Numbered from the stretch's first letter, positions 1 to 11,929 are shown. The stretch: 64,000 bases of DNA from Chaetoderma sp. LZ-2023a (GCA_034401795.1 CM067366.1:68936014-69000013), one strand, 5' to 3'. The notes: generated by a model from the letters alone, not told the origin. Translations and numbers: made by a program.

Positions 1-945
1 TAGTGAGCTAGTGTATGTTTGGTAGTGTGCCAGTGTATGTTTTGTTTTGAGCCAGTGTATGTTTGGTAGCAAGCTAGTGTATGTTTGGTAGCGAGCTATG
101 TATGCTTAGTAGTGTGCCAGTGTATGTTTTGTTTTGAGCCAGTGTATGTTTGTTAGTAAGTCAGTGTATGTTTGGTAGTGCTACCAAACAAACACTGGCT
201 CAAAACCAAACATACACTGGCTCACTAACAAACGTACACTGGCTCGCTACCAGTTATACATTGGCTCGCTACCAACCATACACTGGCTCGCTACCAGATA
301 TACATTGGCTCACTACTGAACATACACTGGCTCGATACCAGATATACACTGGCTTGCTACTAAACATACACTGGCTCGCTACCAGATATATACTGGCTCA
401 CTATTAAACATACATTGGCTCACTACCAAACATACTCTTGCTCGCTACCAAACAAATACATTGGCTCACTGCCAAACGTACACTGGCTCGCTACCAAACA
501 TACACTGGCTCACTACCAAACATACATTGGCCCGCTACCAAAGATATACATAGGCCTGCTACCAAACATATATTGACTCGCTACCTGGCATACATTGGTC
601 CGCTATCAAACATATACATAGACCCGCTACCAAACATAAATTGGCTCACTACTAAACATACATTGGCTCATTACCAAACATACACTGGCTCGCTACCAGA
701 TATACAATGGCTCACTACTAAACGTACACTAACTCACTACCAGATATACACTGGCTCGCTACTAAACATACATTGGCTCACTGCTAAACATACATTGGCT
801 CACTATCAAACATACATTGGCTCGCTACCTAACATACACTGGCTCTTGCTGCCAAACATACATTGGCTCTCGCTACCAAACATACACTGGCTCACTACCA
901 AACATACACTGGCTCGCTATCAAACATACACTAGCTCGCTTCAAG
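1..945. repeat. 22-bp minisatellite with an internal orientation switch
   Basis: About 42 diverged copies of a 22-bp unit, core ACTGGCTCGCTACCAAACAT. Up to about 180 the array reads as the complement (TGTATGTTTGGTAGTGAGCC); after that it reads in the forward sense. The junction near 178-182 is therefore an inverted, head-to-head joint that can fold back. Three units make 66 nt, so open frames run through it as a 22-residue repeat; these are by-products, not genes. The left end is cut by the window edge. Confidence 0.93.
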
Positions 946-971
946 TTGGTATATTTGTATTTGATGATATA

Positions 972-2412
972 ATTTCATATGTCATTCCAAGATACTGCAT
1001 TGGCAGGTGCTGCTTTTATTTATGCGGGCCTTCTGCTATTCCTAACCTACCATTTAGGTTTTGCAAACGGGAACTAGGTTAGGCTGCAAGTGGCAGAGGG
1101 GCCTACCTATCACAGATTCCAGTTTCTTGCCCAGTCACTGCAACGAGTTGGGTGGAGATGCGCATCTCGTCCGTCACCAATCCTATGGACTTAACCATTG
1201 ACCTGGCGTTAGGTCTATGTTCCAATATGTTCACTACACACTGCGGGCCGGAAATAATATATCCTACCATATTAATAATTAATAACTACATGTTTTCGCA
1301 GTGCGTTCCTTCCTTGGCAAAGATGTCTAACTACTAAGTATCCGAAAATACAGTGGGAGATGTATGTAAACCCGCACTTTGGCCATCACTGCTCGAAAAC
1401 CTCTGACGTAAATTTATGACAGTGAAATATACTATGTATAGCTACTCGAGTACCTAGTAGTTACTTGGATGGAACAGGCTATTGTGTTACTGAAATTGAA
1501 GCTCTACATACAGTCTACACGTTCTCTTGAGGATGGAAAGTTTCCGCATGCAGATCCCCACAGCTGGTTTCCGCAGATCGGTCTCCGCCTGCTGATTCCA
1601 GGATGATACGGTACAGACTCATGATGGTAACGGACGCGATGAAGTAATGTCTACTAGATCATCTCTATAACTAGATCAGTAATTAAACAGTGTGAAGAAA
1701 GTTCTCCGTCCGGAGACGGAAATATGAAAGTTAAACATAACCCATTAACAGAGAGGGTTATTATATATAATAAAACTATGCATGTATATTTGAAGCATAT
1801 GGTTCAGGGTACGTCACATAGCTCTTGCGGCGCACCGGGCAAAGCCTACTAGGCTGTGGTCGAAAAGTTACACGGTTAGCTGCACGACATGCAGTACGGT
1901 GCTTTGATCTCCAATTTCGAATGGATGGGCAGATCCGGCGAGTCATCCACCAAGAAACAGTGCTCTATAATATGTAGAAATCTACATACCGGGTCCGAAG
2001 CCCCTCCTGCAGAAAGTTCCGCTTATTGGTCTTCGTGAACGGGAACCATGATTTTAGTTTATTATTGCTCCAGGATGGCCGTCATGGAGCATCCAAAATT
2101 AGGTGATGCGGGTAGCCGAGAACTGCTTTCCAGAGTGAGCTGAGCTGAACGCTGTATGGAACTGAGATGATGTACTGTATCTACCTAATGATGTTCCAGT
2201 CCACTCGTCAAGTTCCACTCTTAGGGCCAGTCCTCGACTCTCGGCCTCCACGCTGGCGATGCTCCTGATCTTCGAATTTCACCCCCTTTTATACTCGCTG
2301 AGACGTCATAGCTGGTTGCCTGAATCAAGCATAGATCGCTGGTTCAACCAATCAGCGTGCTAGATTGCTGTGACGTATACACAATTATCTATGCATTACT
2401 ATATGTATAGAC

Positions 2413-2449
<37 letters not shown>

Positions 2450-4028
2450 TATTAATTGTATTCCACTAAATAAATAGTTATTTGAACCAAATAATCCATG
2501 TTTCTCCCACCCTGTATAAAATGTCGGATATATACATGATATGTAAGGTGGATGGGTGTTGTTCATGCCAGAGAATGATGTGATAAGCTCGCTCTGATAG
2601 AAGAACAAGGGACATTCACGCTGAAGCAGGGAGGCACTGGCCATTTGGTAGACAGTGAATACAAGCAACATAATTAGAGATGACGGATTCATGAGAATAC
2701 AGAGCTTGTGCACAAAATTGGTGTAAACAGTGTAACATGTTGAAATAAGTCATGTAAGAACATTTATTCGACCTTCTTACCAGCAACTTATTAGTGAATT
2801 TTGTGAAACATTTGGGAAGTCGGATTAAGTGCAGTCTCTAGACATGTGGAGGAAATGGTGTGTAGCATAGATGTGCTATAATTGTGTCCAGATGTGTGAG
2901 CCGTTGCAGCACAGTCTTTCACTTTAACAATGGGATGAGTGTTGGGTGGTTTAACCCACTAGTGTTGTCTGTCATTTGCTCTCAATTCAAGGCTACTATA
3001 CTTAATGTATCATATGAAATGTCAGGCTAAGGGCATAACGTCGGTAAGGTGGTATTAAAGGGCACAAACTGTATTACATTCTTGAATGCAACATTCTCTT
3101 ATACGTTTTTAGTAATACAATGTTTATTAATTAATATGTGAAGTATGGATAATAGTATTTGGATTTTAATTATTCTAACTTAATGATTATGTAATATAAT
3201 AACTACACCATTAATGATCTACGATTTTGAAGAATACTGCCAAGATGCAGTGCTATATATATATTGTCTCTTTCCATGATCCACCAGCCGCAAGGCTTAT
3301 TAATTGTCTGGATTCCCTATCGACCCTGGGAAACTATCGGAGGTTTCTGAGTAGTGATAGTTAAAGTGTTGATCTAAATACATCTCCCCGTATCTTTGGA
3401 TACTTGTTAGTTATATATCCCCGCCAATGTAGGAAGCACTGCGAAAACAATGGTTAAATATGTGAGTTAGTTAGGTCATATACCGGCCCACAGTGAAATT
3501 CTGGGCACTCTGGAACTTAATCATAATGAAAGCTCAAATGTTAGATCCGTAGGACATGGTGACAGACGAGATGCAGATCTCCATCCAACTCATTGTAGTG
3601 TCGGGGTGAGATCATGGAATCCGCCACGCCCTCATGGGAAGGCCACTCACAGTGGATATCCGTCTCTCTATTCCCACCATAACGACATGGCAGTGTTCGA
3701 ATTGCTTGTGTGAACTGTAGCCATTGTTCTGGTGATGTGATATGTGGTTGCGGGGTAAGGTGACCAGATCTTTATCTGATTCGGGGCCTTGCGTCATAAC
3801 ATGTACATACGCTATCCTTGGAGGTAGATGCTAGGCAAGGCAACCTACGGGAAGCTGAGCATCTGCGCCCAGTGGATAACTGTATCTAACGTTAGGTAGG
3901 AATCACTGCCAGTTGCGGCCAAAGCTTGTATTCGTTTCTAACAACCAAATGGTAGGTTAGGTAGTAGCAGAATGCCTGCATAAATAAAGCGGCAACTACC
4001 AATGCAGTAACTTTGGAACTACATAAGA
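972..4028. mobile_element. Unclassified element with long, diverged inverted terminal arms
   Basis: Sequence from about 975 to 1415 matches the complement of about 3330 to 4026 in the same order. Shared blocks include TTTATGCGGGCCTTCTGCTA (near 1019) against the complement near 3985, the GAGATGCGCATCTC block (1157) against 3570, GTTTTCGCAGTGC (1292) against 3435, and a GGGAGATGTAT block (1354) against 3380. The right arm has about 230 bp (3610-3840) missing on the left. The 1.9-kb interior shows no convincing transposase and has an (AT)n run. It is probably an old foldback or non-autonomous DNA transposon; the superfamily is unknown. Exact ends and target duplication could not be fixed. Confidence 0.62.
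2417..2447. repeat. (AT)n microsatellite
   Basis: A pure alternating AT run of about 30 bp inside the interior of the long inverted-repeat element. Confidence 0.95.
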
Positions 4029-4029
4029 C

Positions 4030-4910
4030 GGTGACCTGAGAATTCTTCGGAAATCATTTGTTCCGTCTTCACGCAAACCAGCATGCATCGCATTAATTAT
4101 GGCTTCACTAGGATTTTCAGCACTTAGCATTTTCTGTTGAACAAAAGAGTGGCCCTTTTTGCCAACCCTTTTCCTCTGCTTTGGTGTTGAAGGCATTTTC
4201 CTGTGATGGAGGCCTGCGCGAGGCACTTTCCTCTCGCAACAACACTATTTTCTTTGTGTGTGTGATAGGGGTATATTAGTTTATATTAAGCTACCTAGTG
4301 ACTTCGTTGCGGAACTCTCTTACGGGGATACCTCTGCGGATTCAAGGATCTGTGTGGTACCTCTGGAGAACCCATGTAGAAAGAACACCGGGTAGCTCTA
4401 TGTTGTGTATTATTGTGCTCATTTACTGTCAAACGAGTGATATTGTTTGTATAGTACTTATTAAATTTGTGACTGTTTAATTATTAGCATCTTATCCACT
4501 GGCTCTAGAAGTCGGTCTTTGTACCTTCTGGAGAGACGCGATATGGGATCCGCAGCTAACGAGCCCTCACACACATCGTGCACTTGCGGTGCGATGAAAT
4601 GGAATGACATGGCAGACCAGCGCATACCCCCGTGAGCTACACTCTCTCCCAATCCTGACACATGTTGCCAGGGAAGCTCTGACGCACGTGCATGCGCGGT
4701 ACCCGCTCTTATGGACTTAGCCGTTTTTAACGGAAACCTCTCTCATAGGACTTATACATGCATACCATCCTACTCAGGGGGCGATCTTGGAGCGAATCCG
4801 TCATGGCCATCCCATACCCAGGGATGGTCCATATCCATCCGGTCGATCTGTGCTACACCGCCCACATCACCTGATCTATACCATCACATGTTACGAGCAC
4901 ATTACTAAGC
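4030..4910. other. No recognisable gene
   Basis: Unique-looking sequence. A 76-residue minus-strand ORF (3996-4226) has a basic start (MPSTPKQRKRVGKKG) but crosses the boundary of the inverted-repeat element and matches no family I know. It could be a remnant transposase N-terminus, but this is unsupported. Confidence 0.5.
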
Positions 4911-4911
4911 T

Positions 4912-5235
4912 ATGGTGTGGTATCATGATGATCAAACCTATCAAGATTTACCATCACCAACTCCATATGGCTGGAAATTGGACAACAAAAGTTGTGTCCC
5001 AATAATCACAGATTCAAAGCCAGCACGAGACGCTATCATAGAGTTAGTGCGATGTGATTACCAAAAGAGCAAACGTAGTACACACAGATGTTCATGCAGA
5101 AAGGAAAATTTGGCATGTACAGAGATGTGTAGCTTTGACGCAGCGAATGAGTCATGTGAGAATATTGATGGCAGGTTAAATGTGCAAAGTGATGACGATG
5201 ATAGTGATGAAGATAATTCATCTGATCATACTTAA
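4912..5235 (+). pseudogene. C-terminus of a cysteine-rich, element-associated protein
   Basis: A 107-residue open frame. Its middle carries the pattern CxC-x4-L-x-C-x3-C-x7-C-x-N (RCSCRKENLACTEMC, residues about 59-73), preceded by a short GW...VP...LVRC stretch and followed by an acidic tail (DDDDSDEDNSSD). Many uncharacterised invertebrate proteins linked to repeats end in this metal-binding-looking module, usually with an extra CxCK..C just upstream. Here that part reads CDYQKSK, so cysteines are lost. There is no upstream partner in frame, so this is probably a 3' remnant. The family association is from memory. Function unknown. Confidence 0.45.
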
Positions 5236-5300
5236 AAAGTGTTGAATATTGATGCATCATCATCCCTTACAAATCGGCGGGATACCTTCATCACTACCAG

Positions 5301-5501
<201 letters not shown>

Positions 5502-5889
5502 GAATACACTTCTGGTCATATCTGTTCTAATGTACGTTGCCAGTATTATATTGTATTTGTTTCGCATTCAAATTTACGGCTTATTTTTTAAAATATAAAT
5601 TCGTTGAAAATTTCTACCGAAAATGTCACCATTGAGTCCGAACCACACACTGGTATGATACTATTGCATAATTCTTAACTACGAACATTTTGAATGGCAG
5701 CCTGCCACACTTCTTTCAAAGTAAACAAATTTCCTCAACATTTTGCATATCATACACAATGCGGCAAATATTTTGAGAAAAATGAGCCAAAAACACAAAA
5801 GAAAAACTGACTGCCACCAAAATTTTCCACTTTCAGGAATATATGATGGCTCCAAAAATGTATGGTGCCATAAATTTAGAAAAAAAATC
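5502..5889. other. No recognisable gene
   Basis: AT-rich sequence between the palindrome and the broken end of the LINE. No homology is evident on either strand. Confidence 0.5.
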
Positions 5890-6370
5890 CCACGGAATTA
5901 CATAAGGCCGTACACTAGTCATGGGGCAGAGCAGAATGAATAACTTATCATTCTTTGATAGCTTATCTCTACAGGTTGAAGCATTTATATCTCCAGTTCA
6001 AATGATCAGGTTGTACCCCGAGTACTGATTTGTTATTTCACGAATTTCATCAAAAATGTCTTCACATGTACATGTTTTATCCAGTGTCCCGTCAGGAGAC
6101 ATATATGTATTTATGAGGACCAATGTCTCTGGAGAAGTGTTAACTTGACTAGTAGTAACCCTGTTGCTTCCTTCTGGTAGGACTGTTAAGTGATTAAAAT
6201 TGATATGTGCCACATAATGGCTATACCTACACTTCCTTGAGGCGTAAACCTTTGTGGGATGGGATTGTCTTCGTCAATGCATTTTGCGATGTACTCATGG
6301 TCTGACACCACATTTGTAAAGAATGATAACTCATATGTGTATAGCCAGTGTTCTTGGATACACACCACGG
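5890..6370 (-). pseudogene. LINE apurinic-type endonuclease domain, broken
   Basis: The minus strand reads, from 6368 downward, VCIQEHWLYTYEL and GSVGIAIMW. After a frameshift near 6200 it continues with LINTYMSPDG and, past an in-frame TGA near 6000, the catalytic-type motif GDIN (near 5985) followed by an NDKLF block. These are ordered landmarks of the exonuclease-endonuclease-phosphatase domain at the N-terminus of LINE ORF2, which nicks target DNA to prime reverse transcription. Similarity stops near 5890 and no reverse transcriptase follows, so the element is truncated on its 3' side. Inactive. Confidence 0.8.
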
Positions 6371-6394
6371 GTTGTTCTTCTTGAAGTAGCTGTT

Positions 6395-6916
6395 TCAGGT
6401 AGACACTGATTGTTTTAATATTATCTGTGTTGATAAATGATCAGCGGAGGAGTCTGATTGTGGGTCATTAATGCTTGTTTTTGTGCTGTTACCTGTAGTG
6501 TTTGGGAATGGTGACTTAGGAGTAGACCAGACTACTTGTGCATCTCGAGTTTCACAACAGCTGCCCTCTATTGATATGACCGGCTTCAAATCAATGTTAA
6601 CTGTGCTTACTGGTTGGATCTCTTCAGTAATAGCATTATCCTGTGAATCACTGTAGGTGTGTTCCAGCTGCTGCCGTGGTAGCCCATGGTTATAGTCATA
6701 TACTGTGAATACTTCCGACCGAGATTGTGGCGAACATACATTCTTAAGGTGCACAGTTAGTAGGCCTTGTGATGGAGTTATATGGCTAGATGATAGGTTA
6801 AAGTATAGTCTTTCATCATTACAATAGTGAGACTTTTTACAATGATAATAGTTGTCATTATTTCTGTATCGTCTGTAGCAACGGTGGTTAGTATTCAGCG
6901 TGTCTTTCAGATTCAC
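6395..6916 (-). pseudogene. Region upstream of the LINE endonuclease, hydrophilic ORF
   Basis: A 173-residue frame rich in Ser, Thr, Asn and His, with an early Cys/His cluster (HRCYRRYRNNDNYYHCKKSHYC). It lies directly 5' of the endonuclease on the same strand but in a different frame. No named domain is recognised. It is most simply the linker or ORF1-like part of the same LINE. The start codon overlaps the stop of the next upstream ORF by four bases, which may be a real overlap or a frameshift. Confidence 0.45.
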
Positions 6917-7251
6917 CAGCGCAGGTCATATAGCTGGTTATTGCCAGTGTTAGCTTCATGCGTACTAGAAGCATAGTCTTGATGCTGGTTTATATTATAG
7001 TGCTGATGCCAGTGGTGTGGATATGGAAAAGGATATCCTTCATATTGATACTCTACTGGCTGAATCTGATATGGCATCACTGTCTGTTGATTGGCTAAGC
7101 ATGGCGCTAGATAATACTGATATTGTACCAGCTGGGGTTGAAATGACGTTGCAGACTGTTGAATAGCTGAGGTTAGAGCTGAATGAGACTGGTACTGTAT
7201 TGGCTGAGACTGCTGTGGAGTCACGGTATGTTGCATATATAACATCGCCAC
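6913..7251 (-). pseudogene. Gln/Tyr/Pro-rich LINE N-terminal ORF
   Basis: A 112-residue low-complexity frame dominated by Gln, Tyr, Pro and His (for example QPIQYQSHSALTSAIQQS). It is the furthest upstream open frame of the minus-strand LINE. Low-complexity N-terminal regions are common in LINE ORF1 proteins, but no RNA-binding motif is visible. Assignment is by position only. Confidence 0.4.
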
Positions 7252-7509
7252 CTACGACGTTGGGCAGGTGCACCACGAAATGACTAGCAGATGTCTCCAT
7301 TACTCCTGATACAGGGCAAGCAACAAACAACAGTACTCTGTATTATGAATATGAACGTCAACGAATTTATTAACTATATCCCGTGGGTTGACTCGTCTGT
7401 GGGTTACCATAGCCACAGGAAACTACACGATAAACAATAGACAATAATATGGTGGTAAACTATATCTAACACTATGCGGTGCAATAAACTATTATACGAA
7501 ACATGATAA

Positions 7510-7700
7510 ACTCTATTAGACAGTTCTACTGGATGGTGCCCACGAAACATAAACTCTACTGGGTGGTACAGTGCAATAAGTACCATAGGTTCTACTGGAT
7601 GGTGCCCATAGACTATATTAACTCTACTAAACGGTGAAATAAGTGACAAAAATTCTACTTGATGGTGCCAATGTACTATATTAACTCTACTAAACGACCT
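7510..7700. repeat. About 65-bp tandem repeat, three copies
   Basis: TTCTACTGGATGGTGCC recurs at 7524, 7590 and 7653, alternating with AACTCTACT blocks. It lies just 5' of the minus-strand LINE frames and could be its tandemly repeated 5' untranslated region, though this is inference. Confidence 0.75.
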
Positions 7701-8067
7701 ATATACCTGTAAGTATTACGAATAATCTGAAATATAACTAACATTCACAATCACACAATATCAGCAAGTCAAACAATCTATAACCACCGTCACAATCATG
7801 GCAATCAACCAAAGCAAAGGGGCAACATTATATGAACATAAATGATGACCAAGTCAATAGTGACACAACTGACTAAAGATGTCGCTCAGACCCAAGGACT
7901 AAGTGCCTTGCCCACTTTTAATGACTAACTGTAGTATTAGAACAGACCAGAACAGAGTCACATGGAAAACCAATGTAATAACAGTCAATGTAATCTATGT
8001 CCAATAATCAAAGTTACAAAATGGCTGAATAAAAATGTGGTCTAATAATACATTTTTCGAATCATAA

Positions 8068-8398
8068 ATGGTCTCAGATTACAATCTGTTACGATCAAAC
8101 AGTCTCAGTTACAATCGGTTACTATCAAACGGTCTGGGTGACAATCTGTTCCAATCAAACAGTCTTGGTCACACTCTGTTATGATCAAACAGTCTCAGTT
8201 ACAATCTGTTACGATCAAACGGTCTGGGTGACAATCTGTTCCAATCAAACAGTCTTGGTCACACTCTGTTATGATCAAACAGTATTGGTTACAATCTGTT
8301 ATGATCAACAGTCTGGGTCACAATCTGTTGTGATCAAACAGTCTCAGTCACAATCTGTTATGATCAAACAGACTTGGTCACAATCTGCTCCCGATCAT
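8068..8398. repeat. 30-bp minisatellite
   Basis: About 11 units of GTCTCAGTTACAATCTGTTA plus CGATCAAACA, with substitutions and one 1-bp deletion near 8308. Because 30 is divisible by 3, an open frame reads as a 10-residue repeat (VTICYDQTVS type). There is no sign that it is a real protein. Confidence 0.93.
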
Positions 8399-8399
8399 A

Positions 8400-8999
8400 A
8401 GCGCCAATGAATGTCTCCTGACCTGAGCGACTCCCAATTATAGATGACACTCACTCAGTCCCTCCTGTCACAACTGGTCTTTAATTACATCAACATTTAT
8501 GGCCTTGGCTACAGGTCACCAGGGTACTTCCTCGTGACTCGTTCACTAAACTAGTACACAGTTTACACAGAGAACATGCTGGTTAGAAAAGTTAAGCAAT
8601 AAAAATCTTATTCACCCCATATTTATCATTTTACTTCACTCAAACTGCAATAATATTTCTTCACAATCAAGATGTCTGTTTCCAGCTGCACCAAAACACA
8701 TGCCGACCTCTACTGAAAGCCAAACACACAGTAGGTTCTGGAAAATTAGTATCATTCTCAAACTACACACGCTGGACACCATAGCATGTAATAATATTTA
8801 CAGAAACACAGACTGAATGTAAGATCGGCTACCTGCACTAATTTGTAATCCCATACCCTCCCATTCTCCCCTAATTAATTTGACGTCTCGGCATCTTTAA
8901 AATTCCTACCAACACTCTAACTATACAACCACTTTAACATAGAAACACAATATTAAATCTTAAAATTACACTATCTAAACAGACGATCCATGTTTACGA
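8400..8999. other. No recognisable gene
   Basis: AT-rich sequence between the 30-bp minisatellite and the gypsy pol end. An LTR or 3' untranslated region of the gypsy element could lie here, but no long terminal repeat partner was found in the window. Confidence 0.4.
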
Positions 9000-9620
9000 T
9001 CATACCCAGACACAAATTTCCTGTTCTAAAACTGAACGTGGTTCACCAAACGGATTTGAATGAGCACTGGCTGTCTTTCTCTTTGACCGGCTTAGAAGTG
9101 ATGACAGAATTTCAGCACAATCATCAACTGGATTTGCTAATTCCTCGTCAGGAGCTTGAATATCACCGATCAAATCCTTTTGAGGAAGAGGCTTCCCTGC
9201 TTTTATGGTTGCTCTTGGTGGAGGCAACATCATAAACTCGACTTCGGACTCACTGTCTGAAGTATCCAGTACTTCACTGGTCTCCAAGCTTCGCTTAACC
9301 ACAGGATGTTGAACAACTGGCACCAAATCACCATGTGGTAATGGACAAGGCTTTATATCTGCTCGATTTACAACATGAGACTTAGCACCTATTGCTGGTT
9401 CCATTATATACACATTACTCTCACCTGACCGATCAATGATTTTGATAATCTCATAAACTTCATCGCTCCAGCAGTCAGCAATTTTAGCCCTGCCCTTCAC
9501 TCTGTTCCATAAATAAACACGTGTGCCAACATCTAATGGAGACTCTTTGGCCTTTCTATCATACCACTTCATGCGTGTATCTTCCTCTCTCTGTAGCTGC
9601 TCCCCTGCTTTCTTGTGCAC
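9000..9620 (-). pseudogene. Ty3/gypsy integrase C-terminal region
   Basis: A 206-residue frame. Its N-terminal third (KWYDRKAKESPLDVGTRVYL, then a RGRAKIADCW-like stretch and VYIMEP) is the characteristic gypsy integrase tail that follows the catalytic core, with the SH3-like end of the protein. The rest is acidic and low-complexity. It continues the broken core immediately upstream on the minus strand, separated by a stop. Integrase joins element cDNA to host DNA; this copy cannot work. Confidence 0.85.
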
Positions 9621-9957
9621 ACCCTTCAGCGCTCTCGTGTGTGATGTAATTCATGAATCTGAACTCACCTGCAACATGTCCACTGGCAGTCTAGGATCCG
9701 GGCCAAGCATGAGATACCAGGGTGAATACCCTGTGGAGGAATGTGGTGTAGCGCTATAAGCATAGATAGAGCACTTATGGAAGGAAATCTACCCACCACC
9801 TCTTCTTCGCCTCGGGTAGTGTTCTGAGCAGATCGTGAAGGCTCCTGTTGAAGCTTTCGCACTAGCCGTTGCCTTGTGGATGATATGGAGTGGTATGGCC
9901 TTTCTTAATGCTGTATGCTTGACACAGCTCACCGACGATCGGCGAGTCAAATGCCTG
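9621..9957 (-). pseudogene. Ty3/gypsy integrase core, downstream half
   Basis: Read on the minus strand, it contains TTPYHPQGNG, the CESFNRSL block that carries the catalytic glutamate, and later [17 protein letters not shown] stop codon sits just before the CESF block and a frameshift follows the WWVDFLP block. These are the ordered landmarks of a retroviral-type DDE integrase. It is cut at its upstream edge by the hAT-like insertion that starts at 9966. Confidence 0.85.
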
Positions 9958-11115
9958 TCCTCTATTAGGCTTGCACGATATTGTCCTATGAGGTATCGTG
10001 ATATATCACGGTGAAAGAATCTGTGATATTTTGATATATCGTATAGCCTATTTCAAGGTATATGAATTCACGGGGTGAATTGTCTGTCATGGGTTGAGTT
10101 GGACTGCGTGGTGTGGCTTATGTAGTCATATCAGGTTCGCTCTGAGTTGTCATATCAGTTTTAACCGGATGACTTCTAATTGGTAAATTTCAACAAAAAC
10201 TTGAAATCCAGTCGCCAAGATGCTTAAACTAAGACCGATCGCTAATAATACGAAAATAGGACACAATCAACAATTTCTTACCTCCGTAGCACTTGGCTTA
10301 ATGTATACCATATCCATCATTGTGGGAGTGAAATTATTATATTGGACAACCTAAATAATCCGTACTCTGTTAAAATCATTGTTTATTACATGAAAATTAA
10401 TCCTAAAATTCCATGTCATCTTTGTGAAAATATACAAATCATGTGATATTAGGAATGTACTTTAGATCCATAGGCATCTAATGTTTAGATCTGCTCTGCA
10501 TTTACTGAGTATCTGGTTAATAATAATAGTTAGCCTTCAAGAAACATCTCGGATAGTTCGCCATACTTGCTAAAGCATGTATACCATCTCATTTAGCTAT
10601 CACATTTGTGAACCTCTCGCCTCCAAAAACAGGAGAGCAAGCAATAGCACGTGATTTATAGTCCTGCGACGCCATTTAATGTCAAATCTTGGATTAATAT
10701 TGATTTTATAAACCATGCTTATTACAAAACATGAAATATTTATACCTTCCCAGGTAATAATTTCACTCCCGCAATCGTGGTTTTGAGGTATACAGTAAGG
10801 CGGCAAGAAATTATACTGGTAAATTGCATTGAATTTTCGTATTAGTGTCCGTCTTTTAAAGCAATTTTAGCGAATGAACTTCAACTTTTTAAATTATTCC
10901 TAGTATAATCCCACCCCTTTCTCAGAGATGTTGGTTTGGAAATAAATTGAATAGCTTGGCGTAATAGACACCTATGCTACAAATAAACAGATTATGGCAT
11001 GACAGTAAAATTTTGGTGATATTTAGATTTTTTTCAAAATCACATCATAAAAAATCGTGGCTGAAAAAAAAATTGCGATTTTTGATAATATCGGATAATC
11101 AAATCTATCCTCTAT
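9958..11115. mobile_element. hAT-like non-autonomous insertion with 8-bp target duplication
   Basis: TCCTCTAT occurs at 9958-9965 and again at 11108-11115. Between them lie 1142 bp whose ends are imperfect inverted repeats: TAGGCTTGCACGATATTGTC on the left, and on the right the complement beginning TAGATTTGATTATCCGATAT. Gypsy integrase sequence stops at one target copy and resumes at the other. An 8-bp duplication is the rule for hAT elements. No transposase frame is inside. The interior holds another inverted repeat (10297-10800). Confidence 0.68.
10297..10800. repeat. Inverted-repeat family nested in the hAT-like element
   Basis: GGGAGTGAAATTATTA at about 10324 and its complement near 10755 start arms that stay similar for about 150 bp (ATTAATCC, then a CGTGATTTAT/ATCATG segment). 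The same arms flank 35.4-36.2 kb, and a fragment occurs near 40.2 kb, so this is a repeat family of its own. Confidence 0.65.
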
Positions 11116-11745
11116 CACAATGAATATGTCGAGGCGCTCCATAACATAAACACCACTCTCCTGTAAGTACTTTGACAGTGGCTGCTGCTGTCTGGTCATT
11201 AATTGCGACTGCATGTGCACTTGGAAAGATATCCATCATTACAAGAACATTTCTTTAGCGCCAATAGATGGCTCTTACACAGTGTAATCGATGGCTAACA
11301 CTTCCAGTGGCCGCGACAAAAGAATACTTTCCATTGGTGTCCATATCTTTGGTGACAATTTCTCAACCGAACACCTAGGACATCTCGCACACCAGTCATT
11401 AACATATCCGCCTAAGACATTCTAACATACATTTCACCTCTTGGCGTCCACACCCAAACATCAAAACCTCAAACTGTAATAATTTTAGCAAACCTAACTG
11501 GTGAGTGATACCATTGATAGGATCCTTAACAAATCGGTACAGAAGGACTTCCATTTCAATCAACTACTTCCACTGCTGTACAAGCACCTACACTCCTTGT
11601 TTCGCACCGCTTCTCCTTTTTCCATTGGATCTATGATGCAATGTCCGATAATGTTGGACTTGCTGGATAACGTCATCTTTATTCTGCGTTACTACAAGAT
11701 CCTCTTTATGGTAAGATGTAAAACGTCCTGTCACTGATTACTCTG
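11116..11745 (-). pseudogene. Ty3/gypsy integrase zinc-binding end and upstream core
   Basis: From 11580 downward the minus strand reads a YRFVKDPINGITHQLGL stretch, a CARCPRCSVEKLSPK zinc-finger end with VNDW before it, then a RPLEVLAIDYT-like block with the first catalytic Asp, and an MTRQQQPLSKYLQESGVYVM stretch reaching the hAT-like insertion at the second Asp motif. Several frame breaks are present. The order matches the integrase downstream of RNase H in gypsy pol. Confidence 0.7.
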
Positions 11746-11805
11746 CAGTATTCATAATCTCAGGGACTCTTTCTTCCTGTGAAGTCATACTATTTTCCGA
11801 CGAAA

Positions 11806-11929
11806 CTCCAAAACATGATGGTAATGATGACCCCCATCACTGATATATGCAGACTGTTTCTCCTCGTCAGAATCACAATCGCTATGGTCCATCTGAGGAT
11901 GCTGCATAGGTGAAAGTCCATCTGCTGCC
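11806..11929. repeat. Left copy of a 124-bp direct repeat
   Basis: This segment (containing CATGATGGTAATGATGACCC and TGGTCCATCTGAGGATGCTG) recurs at 14510-14633 with few differences. Both copies are gypsy pol-derived and bracket 2.58 kb of foreign sequence. Confidence 0.88.

Noticed and set aside
150-1082. Open frames of 85 and 214 residues with a 22-residue repeat (HWLTTKHTLARYQTYTGSLP type)
   Set aside because: They are produced by the 22-bp minisatellite. The unit length forces a 66-nt period in all frames, and there is no start context, domain or unique sequence.
3996-4226. Basic 76-residue minus-strand ORF as a transposase N-terminus
   Set aside because: It crosses the boundary of the inverted-repeat element, shows no family motif, and has no downstream partner.
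8138-8410. Repeat protein VTICYDQTVS
   Set aside because: Translation of the 30-bp minisatellite; no flanking coding sequence.
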